A DNA stretch of 64,000 nt from Tribonema minus. Its lineage: Eukaryota > Sar > Xanthophyceae > Tribonematales > Tribonemataceae. Position numbers and translations under genes: made by a program. How positions within the stretch are numbered: position 1 is the first letter of the stretch; every line of letters starts with the position of its first letter. Positions 42,001-54,400 of this stretch are shown here, one piece after another. Below the pieces are notes generated by a model. The model searched no databases, had not been told where the DNA came from, and saw only the letters and a list, made by a program, of their open reading frames with translations. The DNA lies in assembly GCA_017506865.1 (NCBI GenBank), contig JAFCMP010000301.1:558001-622000 (forward strand), written 5' to 3'.

Positions 42001-45000
42001 AGTTGCAGGAACGCATTCATTTGCCAGCACTGCGTGTCTCACGCTGTTGGCCAACACTGTGTGGTAGAGACACACATCACCGTATGCCGCTCCTTTGCTC
42101 GGTAGAAAAACTCACAAAAACTTGTGTATGCGCGCAGAGATGTCCAGCCAATATCAGGCCCTAGTGCCAACCCCGCGTGACGGCACGGGCTGCTGAACGT
42201 GTACCGCTGCTTATGAGTGTTGCCGCAAAGGCAAAGGCATGCTTCTCACTGCTTGTAACCCTCGTTGCGCTTGCAAGTCTCTCTCGAAATGCGTAACCTT
42301 TGACGTGCGGTTCAGCTTTTGAGGTCTGGTGGTGTCGTTTGTTGTCTGTGCGCGCGCAGAGTTTGTGATAATGATGCGCAAGTGCGAAGTGGAGACGGAC
42401 TTTGATAGGGAGATCACAGAGGCGTTCAAGGTGCGTACGCATACGCAGATTCACACTCGCATGCAAGGACATGATATATATTGGAACGCCAAAGTCAACA
42501 GCACACACATGGTACATACGACAACCACAGACACATGTGGGAGTCGGGAAGGCACATAGGCGTTCGCACACCTTGGTGTGCATACATTTATCCACACTCG
42601 CATGCAAGACTATGGTACCGTATTATCTATAATTAAGCCCATGGGGCGAGTTTTTTATGAGAGCAAAAAAAGGGGGGTGGGGCGCCATTAATATCTGGAG
42701 GAAAAAAGGGTGGGGTTCATTAATGTTTGAGCCATTACAGCTCATTTCAACACCACCATGAGGTGCCAGCATGCTTCTACGCCGCTCCTGAAACGAGTTC
42801 AACTTTCGGAAAGCCAGCTGCTGCCTCTCGGAGCCTTTTGTGGGTTTGGGTACATTGTTAGCTGCCTTTCTGTCTGCTCCGCACGTTGCTGACAGTGCAT
42901 GCAGGCGCACACACAATGTGGTGATGTCACTGAGTGTGCATAGTACACGTATGCAGAGGGTACATGCTGCGTATGCATGTGAGAATAAAGGGGGGGGGGC
43001 ACATTTATATGAGCAAAATTTAAGGGTGGGGGCGTCATTTTATGAGGGCTCTGAAACTCATAAAAAAAACCGCCCCATGGGCTCAATTATAGATAATACG
43101 GTACATCGTATCGGAACCCCAAATGTGCGGTTCACCAGCACAAAAACATGGTAGGGCGACCACAGACGCACGCATGGCGTAGTGAGAGCGTAGATGCGTT
43201 TAAGATGTGCATATGTATGTCCACAGTTGCATGTGAAATTATGGCACACCGGAATGCTGCAATTCAAATCAACCTGCTCAAAAGCATGGTAGGGCAGTCG
43301 CAGGCACGATCAAGGTGCGCATACGTACATCCGCATACAAATGTGATACCATGGTAAACAGCAAGTGTTCACGATTCCAACCTGACAGCACACGTCGTAC
43401 TCCGATATGGTCTTGTGCTCGTGCATATACCTTAGAGCCAATCACTTTAACCCATTCTAGAGCTGGCTGTTGTATTTATCCATCAATTGAAGTTTCATGT
43501 GTTGGGCAGGCTGTAGTTCAAGTAGTTGCTCAAACGCTGATGATAGCGCATGCGCGTCAGCTCAGACACATCATACGCACACACTGCATAGGCACCCTTT
43601 GCGATACCGATGCTGCGGACCTTTGTAAGACAATGGCACTTCAACGTGCACATGAAATATGAATCTGAAGCGATCAGCGTATAGTGATCCTTGCTGACCT
43701 GCCCTTGACACAACGACGCTTCAAAGCATCCATCTGAATTCACTATTGTGTACCCATTGCAGGTATTTGACAAGGACGGGTCTGGGTCAATTGACAAGGA
43801 GGAGCTCACGGCAATCATGAAGGGGCTGGGCGCAAACCTCAGGTGAGCGTCGAGCGTTGTGGCTGGTCCGCGATACATACAGTAGGTATGTACATCAGCA
43901 GCATGCGTTGAGCGCTGTGGATGATCAGCACTACAGTAGGTAGATACGCCAGCCACGTTCGTTGAGCGCTGTGGATGGTCAGCGCTACAGTAGGTAGGTA
44001 CGCTAGCTGCACGCGTTGAGCGTTGTGGATGGTTAGCGCTGCAGTAGGTAGGTAGGTACACCAGGCGCACGTGTTGAGCGTTGTGGATGGTCAGCGATAC
44101 AGTAGGTAGGTACGCCAGCCGCACATGTTGAGCGTTGTGGATGGTCAGCGCTACAGTAGGTAGGTATTGCCAGCCACATGCTGCAGTAAGCAGGTACACC
44201 AGCCGCACGCATTGAGTGTTGTGGATGGCCAGCGCTGCAGTAGGCAGGTACACTAGCCGCGCTGTTTTACGTGCAGCAGCACAGCAATGACATGATTAAT
44301 GTTGGCAGCTTAGGGGTAGGGTTAGATTTTCTCAGCACTGTGCACTGCCTGGCTTCGAAGACCTGGTCCGCTCAAAGCATTCTGTCCAGGAAGCTCCCGA
44401 CTGTCTGTAGTGTAGTAGGTGTCTTGTGTTTGCTCGCATAATCACTTCCGACTGTTTGCTGAGATGCTTCCGTGTGGTCATATTGCATCCTGTACGTAGA
44501 CTTTGACGGTCGGAAAGAGTCTGACCAGTCCATTGTGATTCTATTGGCTGCTGCTTGAATGCGCTGTTGACACTTGACAGCGATCAGGAGATTGAGCTGC
44601 TGGTCCGAGAGGCAGATGCCGATGGCGACGGGTGAGTCAGAGCCATCAAGTAAACTCTAATGTCATCAGTTGCCATGCCTGCCATGGTGGCGATGTCTGC
44701 ACTTCGATACCAGTACAGTCTGTAGGGCAATCCAATTGAAGTTGCTGCAGTGCTCAATCCCTGCAACCTACAAGGCTGCCGGTACATGGCCTGCTCGGAT
44801 CATCGTTTCCACTGATTGTGGTAGCTGCAGAGCGGAACGCAGAGGTCAGGGGTGGGGTAAGGCTAGGGTTTGGCTTAGGGTAGCTTCTGTTCTGAGTTGG
44901 GTCACACTGTACCGCACACTGTTCTTTACCACTTCATATTTGTTGTGCCTCAAAGCGTATGCTGCCATCCTCATTTGGCATGACATGTATGCATTTGGCA

Positions 45001-45437
45001 CGACATGTATGCATCGCCACACGTTGCGGTATTCTGGCAGCTGAAGTGCTGCAGTGTGCAGATTGCCGCTCGCGCCTGTTGTCACCCTGAAATGTTGAGC
45101 TTGCAGCATCCAACGAAGTGTTGAGCTTTCAGCATTCCCAAGGTTTTGAAGTACGCTTCGCGCACTGTGGACTATGCCTTGCATCGCATGTGGGCATGTC
45201 TATATGCTGGAGTGCACTATTGATGCTGCTCATGTGCTACATATCTGTTGGCTGCCAACATGTGCAGACCATGAACATCAACTCGCATCATCCCATACAG
45301 CATATGTAATGAATCAACCTGTGTGATTTCATCCAATTGATCTCCATACTAATGCGAAATGTCCATGCTGCAATGCTGTGCCGCGCCGTCGCAGGAGCAT
45401 AGACCTGCAGGAGTTTTTGAAGATCATGTACCACTAG
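39017..45437 (+). CDS. Calmodulin-like four-EF-hand calcium sensor, seven exons
   Basis: Exons 39,017-39,103; 40,418-40,535; 41,535-41,552 (18 nt); 42,360-42,430; 43,763-43,842; 44,581-44,631; 45,395-45,437. All phases agree and give 155 aa. Four canonical EF loops are at residues 28-39 ([12 protein letters not shown]), 64-75 (DIDGNGSISFDE), 101-112 ([12 protein letters not shown]) and 137-148 (DADGDGSIDLQE), each with acidic residues at positions 1, 3 and 12 and Gly at 6. It should bind four Ca2+ and act as a cytosolic or flagellar calcium sensor. Its length and N-terminus fit calmodulin or troponin-C-like proteins better than centrin. Exon 3 completes EF loop 2, so skipping it would remove six codons in frame and destroy that loop. 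Introns carry an exon-edge array, a 57-bp minisatellite and a TIR element. Confidence 0.95.
40240..40432 (+). repeat. Repeat carrying the exon-2 acceptor edge of the calmodulin-like gene
   Basis: gcaggaccaaagYgRg occurs at 40,245, 40,331 and, authentically, 40,414 (spacing about 85 bp). Each copy has ttgcag/ctgcag followed by the D-Q-S-G codons. Two decoy 3' splice sites therefore precede the real one. Confidence 0.8.
40585..40620 (+). repeat. Copy of internal exon-2 sequence in intron 2
   Basis: The words gagcagctgcacgacatgat and the following gctca repeat exon-2 bases 40,492-40,515 about 100 bp downstream. Confidence 0.65.
41535..41552 (+). other. 18-nt microexon of the calmodulin-like gene
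   Basis: ctgcag|GCTCAATCAGCTTTGATG|gtgaga. With the flanking G and AG it encodes G-S-I-S-F-D-E, exactly the end of EF loop 2. It is required for a family-like protein. Confidence 0.92.
42613..43104. mobile_element. Putative non-autonomous TIR element in the calmodulin-like gene intron 4
   Basis: Ends GGTACCGTATTATCTATAAT and, on the other strand, GTACCGTATTATCTATAATT begin TIRs that stay similar for about 48 bp, through AAGCCCATGGGGCG and a T-run. The element is about 490 bp and non-coding. Its first seven bases (GTACCGT) equal those of the element at 35,731. The flanking cactcgcatgcaag word also occurs intact at 42,452, giving an approximate empty site. Confidence 0.8.
43845..44255. repeat. 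57-bp minisatellite directly after exon-5 donor
   Basis: About seven units containing gcgttgagcg(c/t)tgtggatgg and acagtaggtaggtac. The array starts within a few bases of the donor AG|gtgagc but, unlike the other arrays, does not include exon sequence. Confidence 0.85.
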
Positions 45438-48400
45438 TCATCAACTTCAAGTTTGATACCAGGCTTGCAGTTGACCAAGAGCCAAGAGGACTTGTGGCCA
45501 ACCTCATCAGCACGGCCCGCGCTCCCCCGCGCGCGAAACGCCATGTTCGAATGGCATTGTGCGGCAGCACATCTGAGCACAGCTGCCACATCTCCAGTGT
45601 GCAGTGAGTCAAGTGCTATGCCCCCCCCCCCCTCCCCGGGCCCTGCTGCCCCCCCCGCCCAACTCCCCACCCACATCCCCTGCTGCTCCTTCCCTGTAGA
45701 GTGCTCATACGCGACGCTTGATTCATGCATGTGCAAGGCGGAGCAGGTCGCAGTTGAGGTTTGAGTGGCTGACACTTGAGGTTAATGCATGCACATACAA
45801 ATTTTGCTCTGGTAATGTTTTTTCGGCTGGTACCAAATGTGCTTTTGCCACGCCTTAATGTGCCCATGATCGGCTCCTGCGACTTGCACAGCACCAACTG
45901 AAGTGAACACTTTTTCCGCAACATAATGGCGCCACTCCGATCGAAAACTGCACTGCTGGTAGTATGGACGTGAAGAAAAAAGAAATCATTAGATGTTCAG
46001 TATGGCGTGACACCAAGCATGGGCTATCTGCTGTGCTTCACAAACAAAACAAATATCCAAAAAAGAACCATCACCGCTTGTAGTTCAATTCTCTATGCTG
46101 CTGAGCACTACGTTAGTTGTTCAACGTTCAGCCCGTATGGTTTATATGTTGGCTGCTTTACAGATGTCTGCTGCCGCGCACCTGGTAATTGTTTTTAGAA
46201 ATTTTCCAGTACACAGACTGCACCTGCTTGTTTTGCTGCCTTTTTTTCATCCACTTTTAAAAACGTGACACTAGGCGTGTGTGTGCCATGTGCTTGCTGT
46301 CTGTGCTTCTCATATATTTACACACGATAAATAATGCCAACAAATCGAAAACCCAACAAGAACCACCACCATGTGGCTCAATTCTCTCCATAGTTGTTCA
46401 ACATTCAGCCCGTATGGGTAAACAACAGCTGCGTTAAAAATGTCTGCTGCCGCACACCTGGTGATTGCTTTTAGAAAATATCCAGTGCACAGTTGCATGC
46501 ACCTGCACCTCCATGCTATTTAATTGAGCATTTTTCATTGGATATCCAAAAAGATGTAACACCAGGCATGTGCCACGCCACTGGCCCATGTTCTGTGCTT
46601 CTCATACATGCACAAAAGTTAAAAAAATGACACAAATTTTGTTTGAAAACCCGTAAAGAACACAAAAGTTAAAAATGACACAAATTTTGTTTGAAAACCC
46701 GTAAAGAACCACCACCTGTGTGGCTCAATTCTCTCCAACCCGTGATGGTTGTTCAACATTCAGCCCGTATGGTATATATACCAGCTGCTTTGCGAATGTC
46801 TGCTGCCGCGCACCTGTGAATCGTTTTTACAAATTTTCCAGTGCACAGTCGCACCTGCTACATAATACTTGTTTATTTATTTATAAATAAATAAATAATT
46901 ATTTTATTAAAATTGTATATTCTTGAAAATGGGTATTGTTTGGAAGAAAACAGAAATCATTGGATGTTCAGTATGACGTGACACCAAGCATGGGGCTATC
47001 TGCTGTGCTTCACACACCATGATGACACAAAAACAATCCAAAAAAGAACCACCACCATTGTGGCTCAATTCTCTCCAAACCGTATGGAGAGAGCGAGGGA
47101 GGCGTTTTCTAAAAGGTGCCAGCCAGAGGAGAATTGAACCGCGCAGCCCCCGAACTACGCGGATACCCCTGGATCCATACACCAGGGCGGTCTGATCCCG
47201 AGATCACTGACTGAAAGATGGCTGTCGGAAATGCCAATCTGAGTGCTGTGCACACACAGAGACATAATCAGAACTGTGTGTACAGTAGTTGTGTAGCAGG
47301 CTGCCAGGCTGCAAAGGAATATACATGCATGATGCCGCGGCCGGGAGTGCGCGGATGTCTCTGGTTCTGTGCCAGGACGGTTCAACATAGATGATTGGAA
47401 AGAGCTTGGAGGCGAGTGTGACCATCATGGTGTGTGTGTGCGCCTCAATAATGCTGGGGAGCGGATGTACAATGCGGCGGCGTGGCAGCAGGAGTGCAAG
47501 ATGGTGCGCGTCTCACGTAATGAATATACCTTTTCCAGCGCACGTGCGCAAGTCCACCTCTCTGCTGTGACCACACAGCTGCATATGAGCGCAGCAGGCA
47601 TGCAGGCAAAGAGGTGCTTTCGTGTGGCCTTGATGGTGGAACGCATCGCAGGTGCAAGTGGATTGAAGTGAGGGTCAGGCCTACTTTCAAGGATCCTCAC
47701 GGCCTGCAGTCTGCAGCAGGGTCTTCATGAGGGGTAGTTCCTGAGTCTAGTCGAAGGCAGGCCTCGCGCCCGTGCTGATCTCTGCTGACATAGCATGCCA
47801 CTGGTTGAGACAGCCTTGTCTACGCCTGGCCCATTGGCAGCACACATGCTTGTATATCGTTGCCTGTGACTGTACTATGCTGAAGTTGATGAGCAGCAGA
47901 TGTAATTGCCATAAACATGCCCAACATTGCTGTGTATGACTTGCGCAGCAGCTTTCCTGAAATGAATTGTTGGCGGCAACATGGATGATGCTGTGATAGT
48001 GGCACCATCAGGTTTCGCTGTTGAAGCAAGGTGATAGTAATCATGTCTCATGGGCTTCTGATGTGCATATGTATTGCAGGAGCAATGGTGGCGACAAAGC
48101 TGATTGGCGTGTAACAAGCACAGGCTGAAGCAGACGTGGCAGAGGCCGTAGGTTGTGGTTGCGATGGCGGGGGCTCATGGGAGCAGGGCGCAAAATGGCA
48201 GCTATCAGCACATGATGACACTCAGGAAAGCTGGTAGCAGAGTGGAGCTGGTGCAGTTACAGGCCCGTCGAACGGTGAGTCACCTACAATGAGAAGAATG
48301 TACAATCTACGCATAGCATAGAACAGCGTGTGCAAGGCTGCCTGTCTGTGCAGGAGTGCATGCTCTAAACACGCGAGCACAGTGCATCTGCAGTGATGAT

Positions 48401-49439
48401 CAGCAATGATCACGGTGTCGGGCAGCGCACCCACCATGAGCAAATAACATAGTTGTGTCCTCGAGTTTTCATGTGCATAGCAATCGGAACCTTGCAGTGT
48501 ATTTTATACATACAAGAAAGGTGTCTGGAGTGCGTCGGCAGCACATGATGGTGCTGAACCTGCACTTGCTACTTGCATCACGTGTTTTGTAGCAGCTTAC
48601 ATATGTTGCATTGCTTCAGGTGGATGCAGTAAAAAACTAGAATGCTGAAGGAGCTGATTGTGTGGCAAGCGCCAAGGTGACGGCTCTTACTGTGCACATA
48701 TGACCCTGTATGATGTGAACTCAGCTGCTGCAGAGCTTGGACAGCATGCACATTGAGTTCCATGGAGCTGCTTGAAGCGCCAGAGGATGGGTGACAAGTG
48801 GCGCCTGCAGCCACATGATGCAGGGGAGCAGCGAATGCAGGTACTGTAGTTGATCGTTTGAAAGTGTTTAGAGTGCACCTATAATGACTTGTTGCAGCTG
48901 TCCTGTTTGAGATGCTCTGATTGTGTACAATGCAGTGCTGATACCATAGTACCCCCAGGGACTGGGTGCTGTCGATCCAAGGGTGTTTGGACACGTGTAT
49001 CCACAGCTACCACACGTGTCTGGCTAGTGGTGAGCTCCCAAATTCGCTCGGCGTTGCATCGCACTGGCATTGCTGTCTCATTGTGGTTTGCATGGGCTAC
49101 ATGTCTGCATCGTGGCGTGCTGACTGTACGGGATACAAGCGCAAATGCGAGTGCAGTTATATATTGGCGCAACAATTTTCTGCTGCGAACTGTGAGGTCT
49201 GCGTGAAGGGCACCTGTCTTGCAATGCTGCCTGGCAACCTTAACTGCCTGGACGTGCCTGCATGGGTGTGCTACAATATGTGTTCCATGATTGTTGGTGG
49301 GCAGTTGGATGTGTTGAAGTTTGACATCACGTAGAAGTAGTCACATAGGGGATGTCATGAAGTTCTGGAGATCTCTTGCACTGCGTTTCAGTAATTGTGT
49401 AAGACCCGCACTCAACTCACAATGTGCTTAAGACTTCAT
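45438..49439. other. Intergenic, repeat-rich, no gene established
   Basis: Contains a C-run at 45,622-45,655, the repeat cluster at 46,000-47,100, and open frames at 47,369-47,671 and 48,966-49,334. The first reads N-I-D-D-W-K-E-L-G-G-E-C-D-H-H-G-V-C-V and the second is Cys-rich. Neither matches a family I know and neither has a supported exon chain. Confidence 0.4.
46000..47100. repeat. Local complex repeat, three to four copies
   Basis: ttcaacattcagcccgtatg occurs (with variants) near 46,121, 46,395 and 46,751. gtgacaccaagcatggg-type words occur at 46,006 and 46,977, and tggctcaattctctcc at 46,374, 46,723 and 47,061. An AT-rich patch (46,865-46,915) lies inside. Confidence 0.75.
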
Positions 49440-51105
49440 CACAGGTGTACTTAGTTGCATGTGTCTGGGCTCACCAAGGGACTCCGTGCATCACCCCTCT
49501 TGCCTATATTGCCTTTATTCATCTGTGCATATGCAAGTGATGACAAGAAGGGGCCCTGAATGTCATCAAACTTTGATATGTAATGCTTTGCTTCAACTAC
49601 CTGATGACTCCAGCAAAACTCTCCAGTTCAGGTGCTAGCCCATTTGTTCATGCTCATCAAATGCATGTCACGCACCCCACTTGCATACAGGCGCTGGAAA
49701 GCCGATGCAGCTGTAGCCAAGATGTGGCATGCTGAGATTGGGATACTGCCACAGCAGCAGCTGGCTACCAGCCAAGCGCCCTGCTGTGAAAGGCAAGTAC
49801 CATACTTCAAGTATTATGCTGTGCGCATGTCGGATTTCTGAACCTGACCTGTGTTGAAATGGTTGCACGAAATGAAATGCTAGACCTGATTAGCCTGAGC
49901 CCCTGTAGTGCAACCGACATTAGCAGGCAGTTTCTGAGCTCTTGCCTCTGTTGTGCGCAAACTGTGTCACATGGCCTTCGCATGCCTTTGTGGACTTCTG
50001 CCAGTCGCATGCCAGCTTTAACTTCTGTAGTGATGTCAGCATCTCTCTGAACAAGAACATATAGGCTTCCGTGGTGGTTGTACTGCCCTGCCAGGCGTAT
50101 ACCTCTCAAGTACATACTAGTAATTTTCAAGCTGGTATACGTTAAGCACTAAAACTCACGCCTTTTCTAGGTAACGTCATCAGCACTTAATTGGTTCAAG
50201 GTAGCCGTTTTATTTTGTGCTCGTTGCATTTGGCGGAGTTCAAGTGTTATCAAGCCCTGTTCCAGGGGCAAGACCTGGTGACTCACAGCTGGACAGCGTT
50301 GGAGTCATATGCACGTGATGTCAAGTACTTAGCATGGCGGTACTCGCCATCGCATCAGAACTTCGAGTCATGTCATGCACTTAGGGCGTCAGTTTTGCTG
50401 AAGATCACAATTGTCAACGCAGTTGTGTCATATCAACTCTAGTATTTCAAGTCCTGCCTGCAGTGATCAGCAGCAAGTGCCGTTTTTGTGCACGCCATCG
50501 CACGAGACGCACAAGTAACCTGTTGCAACCGATTGCTGTTGCCTGCCTCTTGCCCGACGTCACTGCACAGGGGTCATGAGGATACAGTGCACTTACGTGA
50601 AGACTGCAACCCAGTCAGAGCTTATCTGGCTAGGTGCCACAACGAGGGGGGGGGGGGGCAGGGCCAAATCGATTAAACGGCGGATTTGAAAGGGGAGATA
50701 CTCTCATGACGCTGTAGGACAGCACGCGACCAGGCAGACAGCAACGAACGACAACAAATGCACAGCGCTTGCTTTTGCAGCCCTGCGGTAATATCTGATG
50801 TTGTTGCTGTTGATGCCGGGGCACATGCAGATGATGTCACATCATTGAGCCATGCAGCATTGAGAGTTCAGTTTTGGATGTGATTTAATTGATAAACTTG
50901 CATACTGTATCAGTTCTCACGTTACATCGGTGCTCAGCACATTTATGCAAGGGAAGCAACTGTGATCAGCTACTGTGTACACAACGAGACCACGTGCAAG
51001 GCGTTGCAAAGTGCGTGGTTCGTTAGGAGCACCCCACGACCGGCATGTTCGGTGTGATGTAAGCAGCCGACATGGGCTTGCGGAACGTGGTGGCCGCAAA
51101 TGAGA
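49440..51105 (-). repeat. 1.7-kb dispersed repeat, copy B
   Basis: Reverse-complement counterpart of 4,095-5,775, collinear over its whole length with indels. It ends about 330 bp upstream of the PdxT start codon, so it may supply part of that gene's upstream region. Confidence 0.75.
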
Positions 51106-51434
51106 ACTTGAAGTTTGGTATGCCTAAGGTGTATGGTATAGTACGCTAGGCCTTTGAGCTTTTGAACAACATTGTTGCATGCCATGTGTCAGCGACTGCA
51201 TCATCTCATGATTCAAGGGCGATATGAGTCTTTTTACAGCACTTCTTCGCTGTTGAACTTGAAGTGTTTGACTCGTCAAACCGAGTCTTCTTCGGAGTGA
51301 CCGACGCAGTGGGGTCAGCCTCGCATAGTCAGCCCACACACCACCGCAGCGCCCACCAGAGCTTCGCGACAACGATCTTGGCTGGTCACCAGTGCCATTC
51401 CTGTCGTTGCTGCCTGGCGGCTTTACACGAACAG

Positions 51435-54400
51435 ATGGCTGTACAAACCCAACCCTCCGACGCTGTACAAGAGCACGGCAAACAACACCAGGAGCAGTTG
51501 CACGTGGGAGTGCTGGCCCTACAGGGCGCCTTCGAGGAGCATGCCAACCTGCTGCGTAGCCTAGGAGCTAAAGTGACAGAGGTGAGGTTCAGTCATTTGA
51601 AAGGAGCTCAAGTTTGCAATGAGGTCGGCGCCGCACTTTGCCTGGGAAGCAATATCTGACACACCAGTAGTTGTGCCATAATTCGTATGAGAATCACATG
51701 AGTACTGGCTCGCTTTCAAGCATGTTGTCTTGCAGGGACTCAATCCGCTGGCATTTCAATCATTCTTGTCCGCTCGTGACGTGCATGATGAGGCCCATAC
51801 CTTAGTTCCTTCACTTCGTATTTGCACCCATCTGATGATTTGGCGGATGAAATCGAACAGAGGCGCAATGCTACATCACAGTGGATTTTCTCATGCCTGG
51901 GGATGAAATTAATGCAGTATTCCAATGCTCATGACAGCCCTCTCAGCATGTGATCGCAGCACTCACTAGCTCAGGACGATATGCACACAGCCGAATTTCA
52001 TCATATAGCTCTGGTCTTGTCCATCCAGCTTTGACTTACCTCCACATTGCACTACTCAGCAGTGATGATCGTGCTGGTGCTATGATACTTGGTGACGCTT
52101 GGGGGGGCTGTGCCTGCGACGCTGAGCACTGACATCGACAGTCAAACAAGCTCTTGCTCATACAGCAGGTAGACGTTGCGGATGCAGCTGGTACCGCAGC
52201 AGTCAACACTGTGCAAATGTTGATGATACTTTGAATTGTGCGGGTTGCTGGCTCTTCTGAGACCTTCATACGTACATACATACCGTCGTGGTTGCTTCCC
52301 AAGTCGACAGCGTTCGCAATCGCGCGCTCATCTTGCCCGCGACATCAAGAGATCGAACACACCACCCCTTTACACAGCGTTCTGTGCCATTGTTTTCGAT
52401 TTTGCTCTCAGGTGCGGCTGCCCGGCGATTTTGCGGGGCTGGATGCCATTGTGCTGCCAGGAGGGGAGAGCACTGCCATGGCGCTGATAGGAGAACGGTG
52501 AGTTGCAGTGGTGGTGCAGCAGAGCTCAGCAGAGCTCTTTCCTCTGTTGTGGCTAGGGTTAGTGATTGGTCTTGGCGATTATGCTGTCGCCTGGCAGGTG
52601 CGCTAACGAAACTGAAGTTGGCAACTTCAAGCGGGCTGATCAGCATATATGGTGGTCACGCTGACTTCCTGAGGTTTGGAAAGATGTAGTGTCAGGGCTA
52701 GGTTTCAAAGTTGCGTCAAAATGCCACAACTGACTTGCCAAGTTGAGCAGGGCCTGAGATCTGTGGTGCAGGCTGACTGGACGATCATGAGCTTCATTTG
52801 CTCGGCAGTAGACATGTTTGTAGACTGCAGTAGAACGCACCTGCAGTGCTTAACTCTGTAGGCGCTAAATGTGCTTGGTGTGCGCGCATTGTAGTAAGGG
52901 CGTCGACCAGTGTTGACTGCTTGTTTATATCACACAGTGACACTCGCGGTGGTGCGCTTTGCTCACTGTAGTCAGCTGCAGCTTGCGGACAGTACGCTGT
53001 AGACTCCCAGTGTGAGCACGCACGCGGCTTATAGAGCCTGGTGGGGCACGGCATCAGTATTTGTGTGTGCAACAACTGCCGCAAATTCTTCAAAGACTTG
53101 TGTTGCCTGACCTCAAACCTCGCAGTGTGTATGAGTGTGTGTTTCAATGTGTGGTCACACGCATGCACGTATCTCATGCTGTGACGAACAGTCCAACATC
53201 GTATAAATGATCACCTTTTCTAGCATTGTATCAATAATCACATCTCTCTCTAGCGCGGATGAGTATAGCCCGCAATGATAATTGCCATTCATGTGCAGGT
53301 GGGGGGTATTTCCACAGCTGCGCGAGTGGGTGGCCACGGGCAGGCCGGTCTGGGGCACATGTGCGGGAATGATTCTGCTGAGCAATGAGGCGCTGATGCA
53401 GAAGGAGGGCGGCCAGGTCAGGCCTGAACGTTTGCGCAATGATGATGAGTTGAATCACGTGTAATAATGATGACGAGGAGGGGCTGTTATTTGAAACCGA
53501 CAATACGAGCAACATGATCATCACCATGCGCAATGAAGTGTTGATGCAGGAGGAGGGCGGCCAGGTCAGGCTTTGAAGTATGCGCAATGACGATGAGTTG
53601 AAATACATGTAATGATGATGATGAGGGGGGCTGTTATCTTGAAACAGTCGTTGCAAGCAAATGATGATGCCCTTGCGCAATGAGGCGCTAATGCAGGCGG
53701 AGGGTGGGCAGGTTAGTTCTTAACGTATGCGCAATGATGAAGTACTGAGGTACACGTAATGATGCTGGCGAGATCCAAAGCAAAATGATGAACATGCTGT
53801 GAACAATGAGGCACTGGTGTACTTAGAAGCAAGGCAGCCAGGTCTGTTCCTGAACAGATATGTAGCATGCACACCGATTCAGAGCTGGATGGTGCATACT
53901 GTCGATTATGAGTACTGTTTCATACTTTGAGCAATGAGGCACTAGTGTAGCAGCAGGGCGCTCAAATCAGGTCTTTGAAGAAGAAGTATCAGTAATGACA
54001 CCAAGTTAAGGAGAGGTGAGGAAGGAGTGTTTGAGCTTGTGGCATGATGCAGAAGGCGAGTGGCCTGCTTAGGCAGTGCAACATGCGCATCGATGAATTG
54101 CTTAAGTCTATGCAAAGGAGACTGTGAAGGCATGCGCAATCATAAAGAGTGGAATCTGCGCAGTCATACATACAGAGCTGCCACAATGCTTCATGAATGC
54201 ACCCCATGTGTAGCCTGCTGATGGATGGCTAGCAGTTTTCACTGCTTCTATTTGAAATTACATACACCCGAAGCTCACCTTTTGATGCTTCTGTTGCAGT
54301 AGATGTTTCACCAGACCACTCTGTGCCAGTACATGATGTTGCCTGGAGTATTTATCTTGCTCGGTAGTGTTTGCATGTAGATGCAACTTCAAATGTGCTC

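Noticed and set aside
47105-47215. Possible minus-strand tRNA (gaattgaacc word resembling a T loop)
   Set aside because: The T stem does not pair and the anticodon loop would be 9 nt. A similar but different stretch at 47,340-47,390 suggests a repeat instead.
48966-49334. 122-codon Cys-rich open frame as a gene
   Set aside because: No recognisable domain, no good start context and no partner exons; chance open frames of this length are expected here.
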